NCBI GenBank assembly: GCA_017744715.1
Contig: JAGIAT010000007.1
Span: 202,487-266,486, forward strand
Source: Niabella sp.
GTDB taxonomy: Bacteria; Bacteroidota; Bacteroidia; Chitinophagales; Chitinophagaceae
Direction of reading: 5' to 3'
DNA: 64,000 nt
In this document: in pieces, positions 1 through 8,034 of the stretch
How the letters are laid out: each line of letters opens with the position of its first letter
Numbering within the stretch: the stretch's first letter is position 1
The notes under the pieces: generated by a model
What the model was told of the DNA's origin: nothing
Database searches by the model: none
Seen by the model: the letters and a program-made list of their open reading frames with translations, nothing else
Position numbers and translations under genes: made by a program

Positions 1-1002
1 ATGCTTTCGTCACCTTGAGCGGAGCGTAGCGAAGTCGAAAGGTCTCACGATTCTTGGGCAGTCCATTAATTTCATCTTCCACTTTTTCTTGGCAAAAAGT
101 GGAGCAAAAGCCAAGGTCAAACGAATGCTCTGCCGTTTGACCGGCCACGCGCTGCAGACCCGAATCGAAAAGCAACCGCCTCTTTTCCCCGAAGGAATCA
201 GTTGAAGCGCCTGCCGCCTGCTTGTTGTACAACACTTACTGCGCTGCTTTTTTACGGGCAGGGTTTTTCTTTTGAACGTACATCCGCCACGTAAAAAAGA
301 GGCGCTGTGTCACTTGCTGATGGCCGTAGTTGCTATTCCGTTTCTGAGTAATTATTGAAAGCACCTTGCCGATGAAAGTAGAAGCAATAAGAGGAACGGG
401 TGCCTTCTTAGAAGGTAGTCCGCCGGGCAGTGAAAAGGGAAAGCAAGCGGAATGGCGGCGATGGATGGAGAGGGCAAGCGTGTGGCCCGTCGCCAAAGCC
501 TGAAGCGCCGGTTTCCCTGGTCCCGCCTCCCGGCGAAGAACAGACAGGCGGGATTCACCTCCTGGCGGACGAGATTTTTGCTCCACTTTTCATCGCTGGA
601 AAAGTGGAAAAGAAAATATGTACGACCTTGAAATATTTCGATTTCCCAGGAAGGAATGTCATCACTACATTAATGGTGTTCCGCTGTCAAAAACTCGCAA
701 CGACGACAGTATGATTGTTCTTCTATACTAACTGAATCGGTCATTAGTACTTGTTTCGGCATCTATGCATGATTCGCCCATATACGCTAACAACGGACCA
801 GGTTCGTTGTAAAAACTGCAATGGAGGAAGGGGAACCACAGGTTCGGGCTATAAGTTGATGGTTATGGTGGAGTACAAGCCAGGGCGTCAGCTATCAATA
901 CGATTGCAGTGTGTTACGGTTTTCCGTAAAAATGGTCTTTGGCAACGCAATACATTTGAAGGAAAGAATCAAAGCATATAAACTACCTCCAACGTTTTAG
1001 TT
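1..1002. repeat. Gene-free region: hairpin-ended ~530 bp element (copy 1) and REP-like fragment
   Basis: No convincing gene is seen here; the open frames are not protein-like. Positions 79-607 form an element with a hairpin at each end: CCACTTTTT (79-87) pairs with AAAAAGTGG (94-102), and CCACTTTT (583-590) pairs with AAAAGTGG (600-607). The two ends are also inverted repeats of each other. A second copy lies at 10542-11073. A further piece, about 766-880, matches the 3' part of the repeats at 4110-4475 and 6106-6480, including the inverted repeat around GGTTCGTT. The first ~60 bases resemble the TTCGTCACCCTGAGC-type dispersed repeat seen again at 10485 and 11191. Confidence 0.75.
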
Positions 1003-2070
1003 ATGAATTGGAAATACCGACCCGACTTTCAGGCATTCCCCGGTGTAAAGCTCTCCTACGGAAAGCAAGGCATTAAAACGGACATTGTTCCGGCTGTTAG
1101 CACTACCGATGAGGACGCCGCCTTAAGTAAAGAAAAACTAATGAACCGGCTTTATAAGCCTTACGATCCGCAACATGAAATAAAAAGCGGTGCCACCCAT
1201 TCGCTCACATCCGGTAATTTAAAGGAATTTAAAAACTTACTTATAAACGCTTCGGATGTACGGGAGGAAACAGCTGCTTTATTGAAGGAAAAAGAGCGTG
1301 CTTACAGTGCCGTAACGGGCAGGCTGAATAAACTCCAGAAAAGTCTGTTTAAATCTTTTTATAAAAAACGGATCGCCCGTTTTGAAGAGGAATCGGGCAC
1401 ATTGAATGAACAAAAAGAGGAGTTGATCGAACAGCTCCGTTTGTCCGTTATTAACCTGGAGATTGATACGGAGGATATTTATTTTGAATTGTACCAGAAT
1501 ATAAAAGAAGCTTTTCAACTTCTGAAGCGTTCTAAAAAGAAGTGGGATTTTACCAGCTCACGCGCCACCAACAGGGTTGCGGAGCGTACTTCTGCGGCCA
1601 ACACCATTACAAGATCCGAAATAGAATTAACGGAACGTACATTGCCCATATTGAATGCGGATGAGGCGGCTTTTTGTATTCATAACGTAAATGGCGGGAA
1701 TATTTATTTTTTTCCGGCATTTATGATTGTGTATGAATCGAAAGTGAATTTTGCACTCATCGATTATACGGATGCGGCTATTGAATTTTCTATTACAGAA
1801 TTTATTGAAAGCGGGCAGGTGCCGGATGATTCAGAAATAGTGGGACGTACCTGGTTTAAGGTAAATAAAGATGGCTCTCCTGACAGGCGATTTGCCAATA
1901 ACTACCAGATACCGATCGTGGAATATGGCCAGTTGCGTATTCGATCAGCCACGGGTGTTAATGAGCTGTATTGTTTTAGTAACAAAGAATATACTTCCTT
2001 ATTTTATAAAGCGGTGTATGATTATATAGATAGTTTAAAGACGGCAAAGAAGTTATTAGCGAACTTTTAA
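1003..2070 (+). CDS. DUF4236 domain protein with central coiled coil
   Basis: A 355-residue protein with an ATG start at 1003. Residues about 3-30 (ending FPGVKLSYGKQGIKT) match the short DUF4236 module, a glycine-rich beta element found at the N-terminus of many bacterial proteins of unknown role. Residues ~90-180 are rich in K, E and L and look like a coiled coil (EETAALLKEKERAY, EEESGTLNEQKEEL). The C-terminal ~150 residues look globular and are not recognised. No signal peptide or membrane segment is seen, so it is probably cytosolic. It stands alone, 240 bp before the DUF488 operon and just after repeat DNA. The family call rests on the N-terminal motif only; no function can be given. 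Confidence 0.7.
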   Translation: MNWKYRPDFQAFPGVKLSYGKQGIKTDIVPAVSTTDEDAALSKEKLMNRLYKPYDPQHEIKSGATHSLTSGNLKEFKNLLINASDVREETAALLKEKERAYSAVTGRLNKLQKSLFKSFYKKRIARFEEESGTLNEQKEELIEQLRLSVINLEIDTEDIYFELYQNIKEAFQLLKRSKKKWDFTSSRATNRVAERTSAANTITRSEIELTERTLPILNADEAAFCIHNVNGGNIYFFPAFMIVYESKVNFALIDYTDAAIEFSITEFIESGQVPDDSEIVGRTWFKVNKDGSPDRRFANNYQIPIVEYGQLRIRSATGVNELYCFSNKEYTSLFYKAVYDYIDSLKTAKKLLANF

Positions 2071-2299
2071 TTAAAGTTTTCTGAGTAAAGGGGATGTTTT
2101 AATTTATATTTTTTGTATGAAGAATGGAAGCTGATGCGTTGTGATGGGTTCGTATGGGCAGGTTATTATAAAGTTGTGGAAGACTCAGGAAGGGAATATA
2201 AAGTATATGCCTGAAAGCTGCTTAAAACAATAGTCGGTTGATAAGGTATTGAATTTCATGGCTTTGCTTTTTGGGTTATTAAAAGGCAGAAAAATAGTG

Positions 2300-2307
2300 T
2301 AAATTTG
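2300..2307 (+). promoter_or_regulatory. Bacteroidota -7 element (TAnnTTTG) just before the DUF488 operon
   Basis: TAAATTTG is an exact match to the TAnnTTTG -7 consensus. It ends only 4 bases before the ATG at 2312, so a transcript from it would be leaderless or nearly so. A TTG lies at 2271-2273, but the 26 bp gap is wider than the usual 17-23, so the -33 box is doubtful. Confidence 0.4.
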
Positions 2308-2311
2308 AAGC

Positions 2312-2866
2312 ATGAGTAAAAAGCCGCTTTATACAATTGGTCATGGGACTAGAAAGGTGGATGAATTCTTGACCTTATTGAAAACCTTCGATATTGAATA
2401 CCTGATAGATGTTCGATCGCAGCCATACTCTAAATTTAATCCCCAATTCAATCAAAACGATCTTAAATTCTTTTTAAAGGAAAATGGGATCACCTATGTA
2501 TTTATGGGCGATTCCATTGGTGGCAGGCCTCAGGATATTTCTTGTTATGATCATGAGGGCAAGGTTGACTATGAAATTGTAAAAACCAAAAATTTTTTTC
2601 TGCATGGAATTGACCGGCTAAAAAAAGCGTATGCAAAAAACATGAATGTTGTGATCATGTGTAGCGAAAGTAAGCCGGAGGAATGTCATAGAACCAAATT
2701 AATTGGCAAAGTTTTAAACCTGGATAACATCGTTTTAAGGCACATAGATGAAAAAGGGAAGCTCAAAGATCAGGCTTCTGTAATCAACGAATTAAATAAA
2801 GGCCGATCGGACGTTGATTTGTTTGGAAACGCTAATAATGCTACATCAAGAAAAGCATATTTATAG
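2312..2866 (+). CDS. DUF488 family protein (first of pair)
   Basis: A 184-residue protein recognised as DUF488 by three features: the N-terminal YTIGHGTRKVDEFL strand-helix, the LIDVRSQPYSKFNPQF motif (residues ~31-47), and the C-terminal Cys-Ser-Glu ... CHRT motif (residues ~114-125). DUF488 proteins are small alpha/beta proteins of unsettled function, often found beside DNA-modifying or defence genes. The conserved Arg and Cys-His-Arg residues suggest an enzymatic or nucleotide-binding site; that is inference. The gene starts an operon: the next DUF488 gene begins 3 bp after its stop, and a dual-OB-like gene follows. Base composition is AT-rich compared with the sugar-utilisation genes at 12.5 kb, which fits horizontal acquisition. 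Confidence 0.88.
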   Translation: MSKKPLYTIGHGTRKVDEFLTLLKTFDIEYLIDVRSQPYSKFNPQFNQNDLKFFLKENGITYVFMGDSIGGRPQDISCYDHEGKVDYEIVKTKNFFLHGIDRLKKAYAKNMNVVIMCSESKPEECHRTKLIGKVLNLDNIVLRHIDEKGKLKDQASVINELNKGRSDVDLFGNANNATSRKAYL

Positions 2867-2869
2867 CCG

Positions 2870-3349
2870 ATGGATTTTTTTACAATCGGAGTTTATAATT
2901 CAACTGAAAAAGAATTTTTTGATAAGCTTATTCAAAATGGTATAGATACTTTTTGCGATATCAGACAACGTAGAGGTGTACGGGGCGCGAAGTACTCATT
3001 TGTTAACAGCAACAGGCTCCAGAACAAGCTGGAAGAACTGGGTATACGATATTGTTATATTTCAGAATTGGCGCCCACGGCTGAAATCAGGGAACTACAA
3101 AAAAACATTGACGCTGAAAAAGGAGCATTGAAGAGAGACCGGCATGTTTTAGGGAAAGTGTTTGTTATCGAATATAAAAACAAGGTGCTGAATGCGTTCG
3201 ATTTTCAGCGCTTTTTCGACAATCTGGATAACCTTGGTTCAAAAAAAGTAGTCCTTTTTTGCGTTGAAGAGCACTTTGAAGCCTGTCACCGTTCGATTGT
3301 AGCCGAAAGATTGCAAAATACCTACAACCGCTGTATTATGAATCTATAA
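2870..3349 (+). CDS. DUF488 family protein (second of pair)
   Basis: A 159-residue protein, shorter than its upstream neighbour but with the same layout: FFTIGVYNSTEKEFFD at the start, a DIRQRRGVRG strand with the conserved Asp-x-Arg (residues ~30-39), and a C-terminal FCVEEHFEACHRSIVAERL motif carrying the Cys-His-Arg signature. It diverges clearly from the first copy, so the pair is an old duplication or two subfamilies used together rather than a recent tandem copy. It is translationally close to its neighbours (3 bp and 14 bp gaps). Two different DUF488 proteins plus one dual-OB-like protein suggest a complex or successive steps on one nucleic acid substrate; this is inference. Confidence 0.85.
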   Translation: MDFFTIGVYNSTEKEFFDKLIQNGIDTFCDIRQRRGVRGAKYSFVNSNRLQNKLEELGIRYCYISELAPTAEIRELQKNIDAEKGALKRDRHVLGKVFVIEYKNKVLNAFDFQRFFDNLDNLGSKKVVLFCVEEHFEACHRSIVAERLQNTYNRCIMNL

Positions 3350-3363
3350 ATACCTGCTGAAAT

Positions 3364-3978
3364 ATGAGAGTACTCATTGTTTCTAAAACACACATGCCTC
3401 ATGGCCAATGTTGTATGGGCGGGCTTACATTTGAGGGCGAGAGTATACGCCTCGTAATGCAAGACGGCCACTACCCGCCGGATAATACTGATCTGACCCC
3501 CGGTCATATTTACAATATGCAGTTTGTACCCAAGCATAGTACCAAACCGCCACATATTGAAGATGTATTGGTGCAAGCGTATACGCTGCATGGGGCACTG
3601 GAAAAACCAATGCTTGAATTTGTTAAAGAATTGGGAGTGTCCATTTGGAACGGTGGCCCCGATGAGTTGTTTGACGGTAAGCTGCAATGGACTGATAGCG
3701 GAAGCGGATACATTAATGAAGAAGAGATACCTGCACAAAGCGTAGGTTTTTGGGTGCCTGATCAGCCTCTTAGAAAAAGCATTTATTACGAAAAAGTGAG
3801 ATATAGCTGCAACTTGCGTGGAGCCTGGTACAGCCTGCCTTACATAGGTTATGACGAGCCGGTTGAAGTAATACCCGCTGGTACGCTGATTCGTGTATCG
3901 CTGGCCCGATGGTGGGATCAGAATGGCACAACTGAGCTGCGATGCCCACTTCAATTATCCGGTTGGTATAACCTCTGA
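3364..3978 (+). CDS. Dual OB-fold (DuOB)-like domain protein
   Basis: A 204-residue, beta-rich protein. The N-terminus MRVLIVSKTHM followed by CCMGGLTFEGESIRLV resembles what I recall of the dual OB-containing domain family: a Cys/Gly-Gly turn followed by a strand with Ser-Ile-Arg. PPHIEDVLV (~residues 60-68) is another family-like motif. The C-terminal half has a second beta-barrel-like run ending in RVSLARWWDQNG and LQLSGWY. OB folds typically bind nucleic acid. The gene is last in the DUF488-DUF488 operon, 14 bp after the second DUF488 stop. No catalytic residues stand out, so a binding or adaptor role is inferred. The family assignment comes from memory of motifs. Confidence 0.6.
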   Translation: MRVLIVSKTHMPHGQCCMGGLTFEGESIRLVMQDGHYPPDNTDLTPGHIYNMQFVPKHSTKPPHIEDVLVQAYTLHGALEKPMLEFVKELGVSIWNGGPDELFDGKLQWTDSGSGYINEEEIPAQSVGFWVPDQPLRKSIYYEKVRYSCNLRGAWYSLPYIGYDEPVEVIPAGTLIRVSLARWWDQNGTTELRCPLQLSGWYNL

Positions 3979-4797
3979 TTAAAATCGTTCCTTTTGGGAG
4001 CTCCAAAATAGTATATGAGAATATAATTAAAACCTACCAGCTTTTGAAAATAGTGTCCTTCAAAAAGAAGTCAAAGGAGTAGGGCAGATGCTTCATTCTG
4101 CAGGGGCATTACTTGACCTCGGTTATTTTGATATCCGGCTGCCGGGTTTTTGGATTCATACAGGCCATGCCGCTGCGAAAAGCAGGACAGGCAGCAGGAT
4201 TTATAGGCATTGATTCCTGTACAGAAATGCACCGTGCCCATGGCACTCCACACGCTATTTGCATGTTTAACCCCGGAATAAATTCCGGCGTTGTTGATAT
4301 ATACAGGCCGATGGCCTTTTATAAGTAATGATAAAAATGCTTTCTAAAAAGTGAGCAGAGCGGCAGACGCATCGCGTTGCGCTCATATGCCAACAACGAA
4401 CCTGGTTCGTTATAAAAATCTGTAATGGAGACAGGATAACCATCGGTTCGGACAATAGGTTGATGGTAATGGTAGAGACGGGAGCGGGGGTATGCTACTG
4501 CGCGGATTTCCGTAAAATCACCTATAGGAGCCTATATATTTACAAAAAATAAACTGCTTCTATATGGTGAAAGACAGTGCAGATTGCAATTCTTTTGCTA
4601 TATTTAAAGAACCAAAAGAAAAATAGACAAATGAAACAACCCATAACTGCGCATAGCCCGCCCAGCCCTTTTATAAACGATCATCTATGTTTATTGGCCG
4701 CAAAAGAGCGGAGCTAACTGGTCGGCAATACCCGCGTTACTATGACGGCTTGTATTAAAACCTTATGAATAGAGCAACATTCAAAACAAACAAAAAA
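3979..4797. repeat. Gene-free region with REP-like ~370 bp element (copy 1)
   Basis: About 4110-4475 is repeated, diverged but clearly alike, at 6106-6480. Within it are three inverted repeats: CCGGAAT (4273-4279) with ATTCCGG (4282-4288); AGGCC (4305-4309) with GGCCT (4313-4317); and AACGAACC (4395-4402) with GGTTCGTT (4404-4411). Open frames through it are not protein-like. The rest, 4476-4797, shows nothing beyond the upstream region of the next gene. Confidence 0.7.
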
Positions 4798-5388
4798 ATG
4801 AGAAAGATAATCCTTACCGTGTTGACTTCAGTTTTTATAACCGCAGTTGGTTTTTCGCAGGACACCATTACTGTTAAATCCGGGGAAGATATTCAGGCAA
4901 AAGTACTGGAAGTAACAAAGACGGAAATAAAGTATAAAAAATATGACAACCAAAATGGTCCAACGTTTACCATGGATAAATCAGAAGTATCGATGATCCG
5001 CTATGAAAATGGTACAAAGGACCTGTTTAGGGAAGAGAAAAAGACAGAAGAAATAACGGCGCAATCGGGTAAAGATCTTTATATGCAGGGCCGGGCAGAT
5101 GCGTCAAGGTATTATCGCAAATATAAGGGCGCCGGCACCGGTACCTTGATTACCGGTTTGGTATCGCCTCTTGCGGGATTAGTACCGGCGATTATCTGTT
5201 CTACCTCCGAGCCGAAGGATAAGAATTTAAACTACCCGGATGCGGCATTAATGCAAAAATCAGATTATTATAACGGCTACACCACCAGGGCAAAGCGGAT
5301 CAAACAAGGAAAGGTTTGGAAAAACTGGGGGATTGCATTTGGCGTGAACGTAGTAGCTGCGATTATATTGGTGGCATCTGGGCAATAA
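4798..5388 (+). CDS. Secreted or envelope hypothetical protein with C-terminal membrane segment
   Basis: A 196-residue protein from the ATG at 4798. That start is preferred over the ATG at 4765 because it places MRKIILTVLTSVFITAVGFSQ, a clear signal peptide, at the N-terminus. The mature part begins with a beta-rich module (residues ~22-75; SGEDIQAKVLEV, EVSMIRYENG), a pattern common in Bacteroidota envelope proteins of unknown role. A hydrophobic glycine-rich stretch lies near residues 110-135, and the C-terminus ends in a membrane-like helix (GIAFGVNVVAAIILVASG). It is monocistronic, between two repeat regions. The function is unknown. Confidence 0.7.
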   Translation: MRKIILTVLTSVFITAVGFSQDTITVKSGEDIQAKVLEVTKTEIKYKKYDNQNGPTFTMDKSEVSMIRYENGTKDLFREEKKTEEITAQSGKDLYMQGRADASRYYRKYKGAGTGTLITGLVSPLAGLVPAIICSTSEPKDKNLNYPDAALMQKSDYYNGYTTRAKRIKQGKVWKNWGIAFGVNVVAAIILVASGQ

Positions 5389-5511
5389 GACTATAATACT
5401 TTTCTTGTATACAAAATGACGATCGATGCATTACTCAAGGAGACATCAGGTGTGAAAATTTCGATTTGATCCGAAAGTAAGGAATGATTTTTGACACTAC
5501 GAACAACGATG

Positions 5512-5928
5512 TCATATTGTTAACAGGAAAAAGATTCTTTGAAGAAGAACAACAATAATAACCAGGCTGAAAAACAAGGTCATTCCAGTCAAAATCAGCT
5601 CTCGTAAATTTTCGACAATAAATAGTTCAGGTCTTGGTGGAAAGTAAAAAACTTTATACTCCTGCTTTATTCTATATCCAGTTAACTCAAAAAAAAACGT
5701 ATGTCTGGGAAATCCATCAATTCTATTATTTTCTTTTGTAAAAAAGGTTATTTTAGGCATTAGTGCGTTTTTAGAAAATAGATTCCGACTAGGAACTGAT
5801 GTATTTATTACTCCTTTAGTTTCAATTCCATAAGTTTTAAGTCTCCGATATCGCAATAAAAATTTGATGCAATAGACAAAAGCGTATATCATTATCCCTA
5901 AAAATATAACGTAAGGTATTAAACTCAT
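5512..5928 (-). CDS. Small membrane protein, DUF3592-like
   Basis: A 138-residue protein; the ATG at 5928 is preferred over a TTG two codons upstream. It has an N-terminal membrane helix (LIPYVIFLGIMIYAFVYCI), a short basic turn (RYRRLKTYGI), a beta-rich extracytoplasmic segment and a C-terminal helix (LILTGMTLFFSLVIIVVLL). This two-helix layout with the ETKGVI strand resembles DUF3592 proteins, which have no settled role. The gene is AT-rich and isolated between repeat regions, consistent with accessory DNA. Confidence 0.6.
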   Translation of the reverse strand: MSLIPYVIFLGIMIYAFVYCIKFLLRYRRLKTYGIETKGVINTSVPSRNLFSKNALMPKITFFTKENNRIDGFPRHTFFFELTGYRIKQEYKVFYFPPRPELFIVENLRELILTGMTLFFSLVIIVVLLQRIFFLLTI

Positions 5929-6511
5929 CGACAAAATTATTTGCTATTTTCCCAATGCCCCCCTGCAAACATATCAGATGCTAAATTGCATCTGGTGTAA
6001 AGGTCATGATTTGATCCGACAGTAAGGAATGATTTTTAAAATTTTAAAAAGAGTGGGGTTGGAAATTTAGGCTGCCGTATCTTAAGCAGGCCTCCCGGCC
6101 TGTGCAGGCGCGTTACTTAGCCCAGGCTATTTTGATATCTAGCTGCCGGGGTTTAGGATTTGTACCGGCCATGCCCTCCGCGAAAGAAGGGCTGGCTGCA
6201 GTATTTACAGGTACGGATTCCTGTACAGAAAATGCACCGTGCCGATGGCACTCCACACACTATTTGTATGCATTAACCCCGGAATGAATTCCGGCGTTGT
6301 TGATATATGCAGGCCGATGGCCTTTTATAAGTAATGATAAAAATTCTTTTAAAAAAGTGAGCAGAACGGAAGACGCATCGCGTCGCGCTCATATGCCAAC
6401 AACGAACTAGGTTCGTTGTAAAAAACTGTAGTGGAGACAGGAGAACCATAGGTTCGGATCATAAGTTGATGATTGTGGCGTGGATACTTCCAGGTAACGG
6501 AAAAACGTAAA
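5929..6511. repeat. Gene-free region with REP-like ~370 bp element (copy 2)
   Basis: About 6106-6480 matches 4110-4475 over most of its length. It has the same ordered palindromes: CCGGAAT (6279-6285) with ATTCCGG (6288-6294), then a GGCC-GAT-GGCC hairpin, then AACGAAC facing GTTCGTT. No coding sequence is credible here. The two copies flank the envelope protein (4798) and the DUF3592-like gene (5928). Confidence 0.7.
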
Positions 6512-6955
6512 TCAATTATCCCTGCCGTAAAGAACAGCGGTGCCTTCCTGCTTTTTTGCTAGTTGAACCAGCTCTTTTTGAAAATTATCTATGGCATTGG
6601 GTTCAACAATAATTTCAAGTCTTAGTTTGTGTTTTTCTTCTGGTCGAAATTCGGTTGCAACGTTTTCCTCCAGATTTATTTCAACGCCAGCATGTCCTGA
6701 ATTGTCAATACAATAGAATTTCATTGAGAAGAATGCATAACTTTCTTTATATCCGGTTTCATAAAATAAATGGTTGTTGTCCTTGGGAAAACCTATTAAT
6801 GTCTGCGCAAAATCAAACAATGATGTGGATGTGTCGTAAACTTCTGTAGTGCCATAGTAACGGGTATTGGATGCTATTACCTGTAATTCGAGCATGTCGT
6901 TATCCTTCCAAATGATTTGCAATTTTAAAAATGATTTCCGTATTTGCTGGGTCAT
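6512..6955 (-). CDS. Hypothetical protein, immunity-protein-like size
   Basis: A 147-residue soluble protein with an ATG at 6955. No family is recognised. It is mixed alpha/beta and acidic, with an aromatic patch (FFSMKFYCIDNSGHAGVEI) in the middle and a helical C-terminus (IDNFQKELVQLAKKQEG). There is no signal peptide and no membrane segment. Its size and acidic, beta-then-helix layout resemble many orphan immunity proteins, but no toxin gene is next to it, so that is only a thought. It lies 59 bp downstream of the T5orf172 gene in the same orientation and may be the last gene of that AT-rich operon. Confidence 0.55.
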   Translation of the reverse strand: MTQQIRKSFLKLQIIWKDNDMLELQVIASNTRYYGTTEVYDTSTSLFDFAQTLIGFPKDNNHLFYETGYKESYAFFSMKFYCIDNSGHAGVEINLEENVATEFRPEEKHKLRLEIIVEPNAIDNFQKELVQLAKKQEGTAVLYGRDN

Positions 6956-7014
6956 TTAATTGTTACTGTTTCTCTATTGAGTAAGCTTGTGTTTGCACTA
7001 ACCAAGACGGTGGG

Positions 7015-8034
7015 TTAATTTTCTTTTGCATTTATCTTTTCCACAACCTTATCAATAGTCTCGTTTGCTTTCCTCATATCGATCTTAAAGAATTCTCGTC
7101 GTGGGTTAACCCTATAATCGTTTAAGAATTCATGGATCTCTTTTTCAGCCTTTATACAATCTCTTACATGCCACTCGCGCATGATATAATATTGATCGGG
7201 AATGCTTGTTTTTGATAATTGTTTCGCTCTTTCCTTAGTTTCTTTAGCGGTGCGTCCAATTTTAAAAATACTTTCTTCTAAAGCAGCATTTCTCATAATG
7301 TAAATATATCCAGCATTTTTTTCGTTAAATTCTTTTTCTTGTTTGGTTTTAGTTATAATAAGTTCTTCGGCTTTTGCTTGAAAATAACTTTCGGTCTTAT
7401 TTACCCAGGTTCTACCTGTTATTTTATTTCCTTTTTTATCAATTCCTACTTCATCGGGAGACAAGTCTTTCCAGTATCCAGATGTCTCAATCTTAAATTT
7501 GTCATCCCGCAAAACTACTGTGTCAGATGAAAAAATATTATTTCTATTTAAAAGCCATAAAGATCGAGTTCGTAATTTGAATTTTACATCAACATTTTTA
7601 TATTTTGATTTTCGGAGAGGATTACTAATAATTGATTTCACTTTTGTTTCATGTTGTTCCTCCACAATATCATTTTCAAAATCGTTAAAATATTGAGGCA
7701 AATACAATGAGGCTTTGGCAAGCTCAAAAATGGAATTATAGTCTTCTATTTTACGGATGGCCTTTACAAACATATCTTTGTATTCAGGGTTTTCCCATTT
7801 ATCGTCTCTAAGAAAAATGGTGACATCATCTGTTGTTATTGAATAAGAATTTCCCTCATCTTTGGCCACATATCTGACATCAATAGTCTCTGTTTCTAAA
7901 TCCAGGCGACAGGCAATTAGGACCTTCCACCAATCTGGATTGTTGTTCAATTTAACAGCCTCTCTAACCAATTTTTCTGCAGGAACTATTTTCTCCTTTC
8001 CTCGAACTGTAGACCGTTCTGGAAGTGGCTGCAA
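7015..8034 (-). CDS. T5orf172 (MUG113-type GIY-YIG) nuclease-domain protein, C-terminal part of a split gene
   Basis: About 339 residues. The C-terminal ~95 residues carry the T5orf172/GIY-YIG signature: GYIYIMRNAALEESIFKIGRT, then an Arg-containing helix (KERAKQLSKTS) and a Glu in a late helix (KAEKEIHEFL). GIY-YIG folds cut DNA; this subfamily occurs in phage and accessory genes. There is no ATG in the first ~87 codons and the only early start is TTG at 8034. The frame stays open upstream to about 8060 and overlaps the preceding gene by ~49 bp in another frame. With the upstream 220-residue gene it probably forms one ~550-residue protein interrupted by a frameshift, or recoded. The middle part is unrecognised. 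Confidence 0.65.
   Translation of the reverse strand: MQPLPERSTVRGKEKIVPAEKLVREAVKLNNNPDWWKVLIACRLDLETETIDVRYVAKDEGNSYSITTDDVTIFLRDDKWENPEYKDMFVKAIRKIEDYNSIFELAKASLYLPQYFNDFENDIVEEQHETKVKSIISNPLRKSKYKNVDVKFKLRTRSLWLLNRNNIFSSDTVVLRDDKFKIETSGYWKDLSPDEVGIDKKGNKITGRTWVNKTESYFQAKAEELIITKTKQEKEFNEKNAGYIYIMRNAALEESIFKIGRTAKETKERAKQLSKTSIPDQYYIMREWHVRDCIKAEKEIHEFLNDYRVNPRREFFKIDMRKANETIDKVVEKINAKEN

Noticed and set aside
430..714. Possible small gene in the first hairpin-ended element
   Set aside because: The matching region at 10895-11095 keeps the DNA but changes the frame and end, and the composition is not protein-like, so structure rather than protein is conserved.
4113..4328. Open frame in the REP-like element, paralogous to 6102-6287
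   Set aside because: The copies diverge by indels that change the frame and length, and the peptides follow DNA palindromes.
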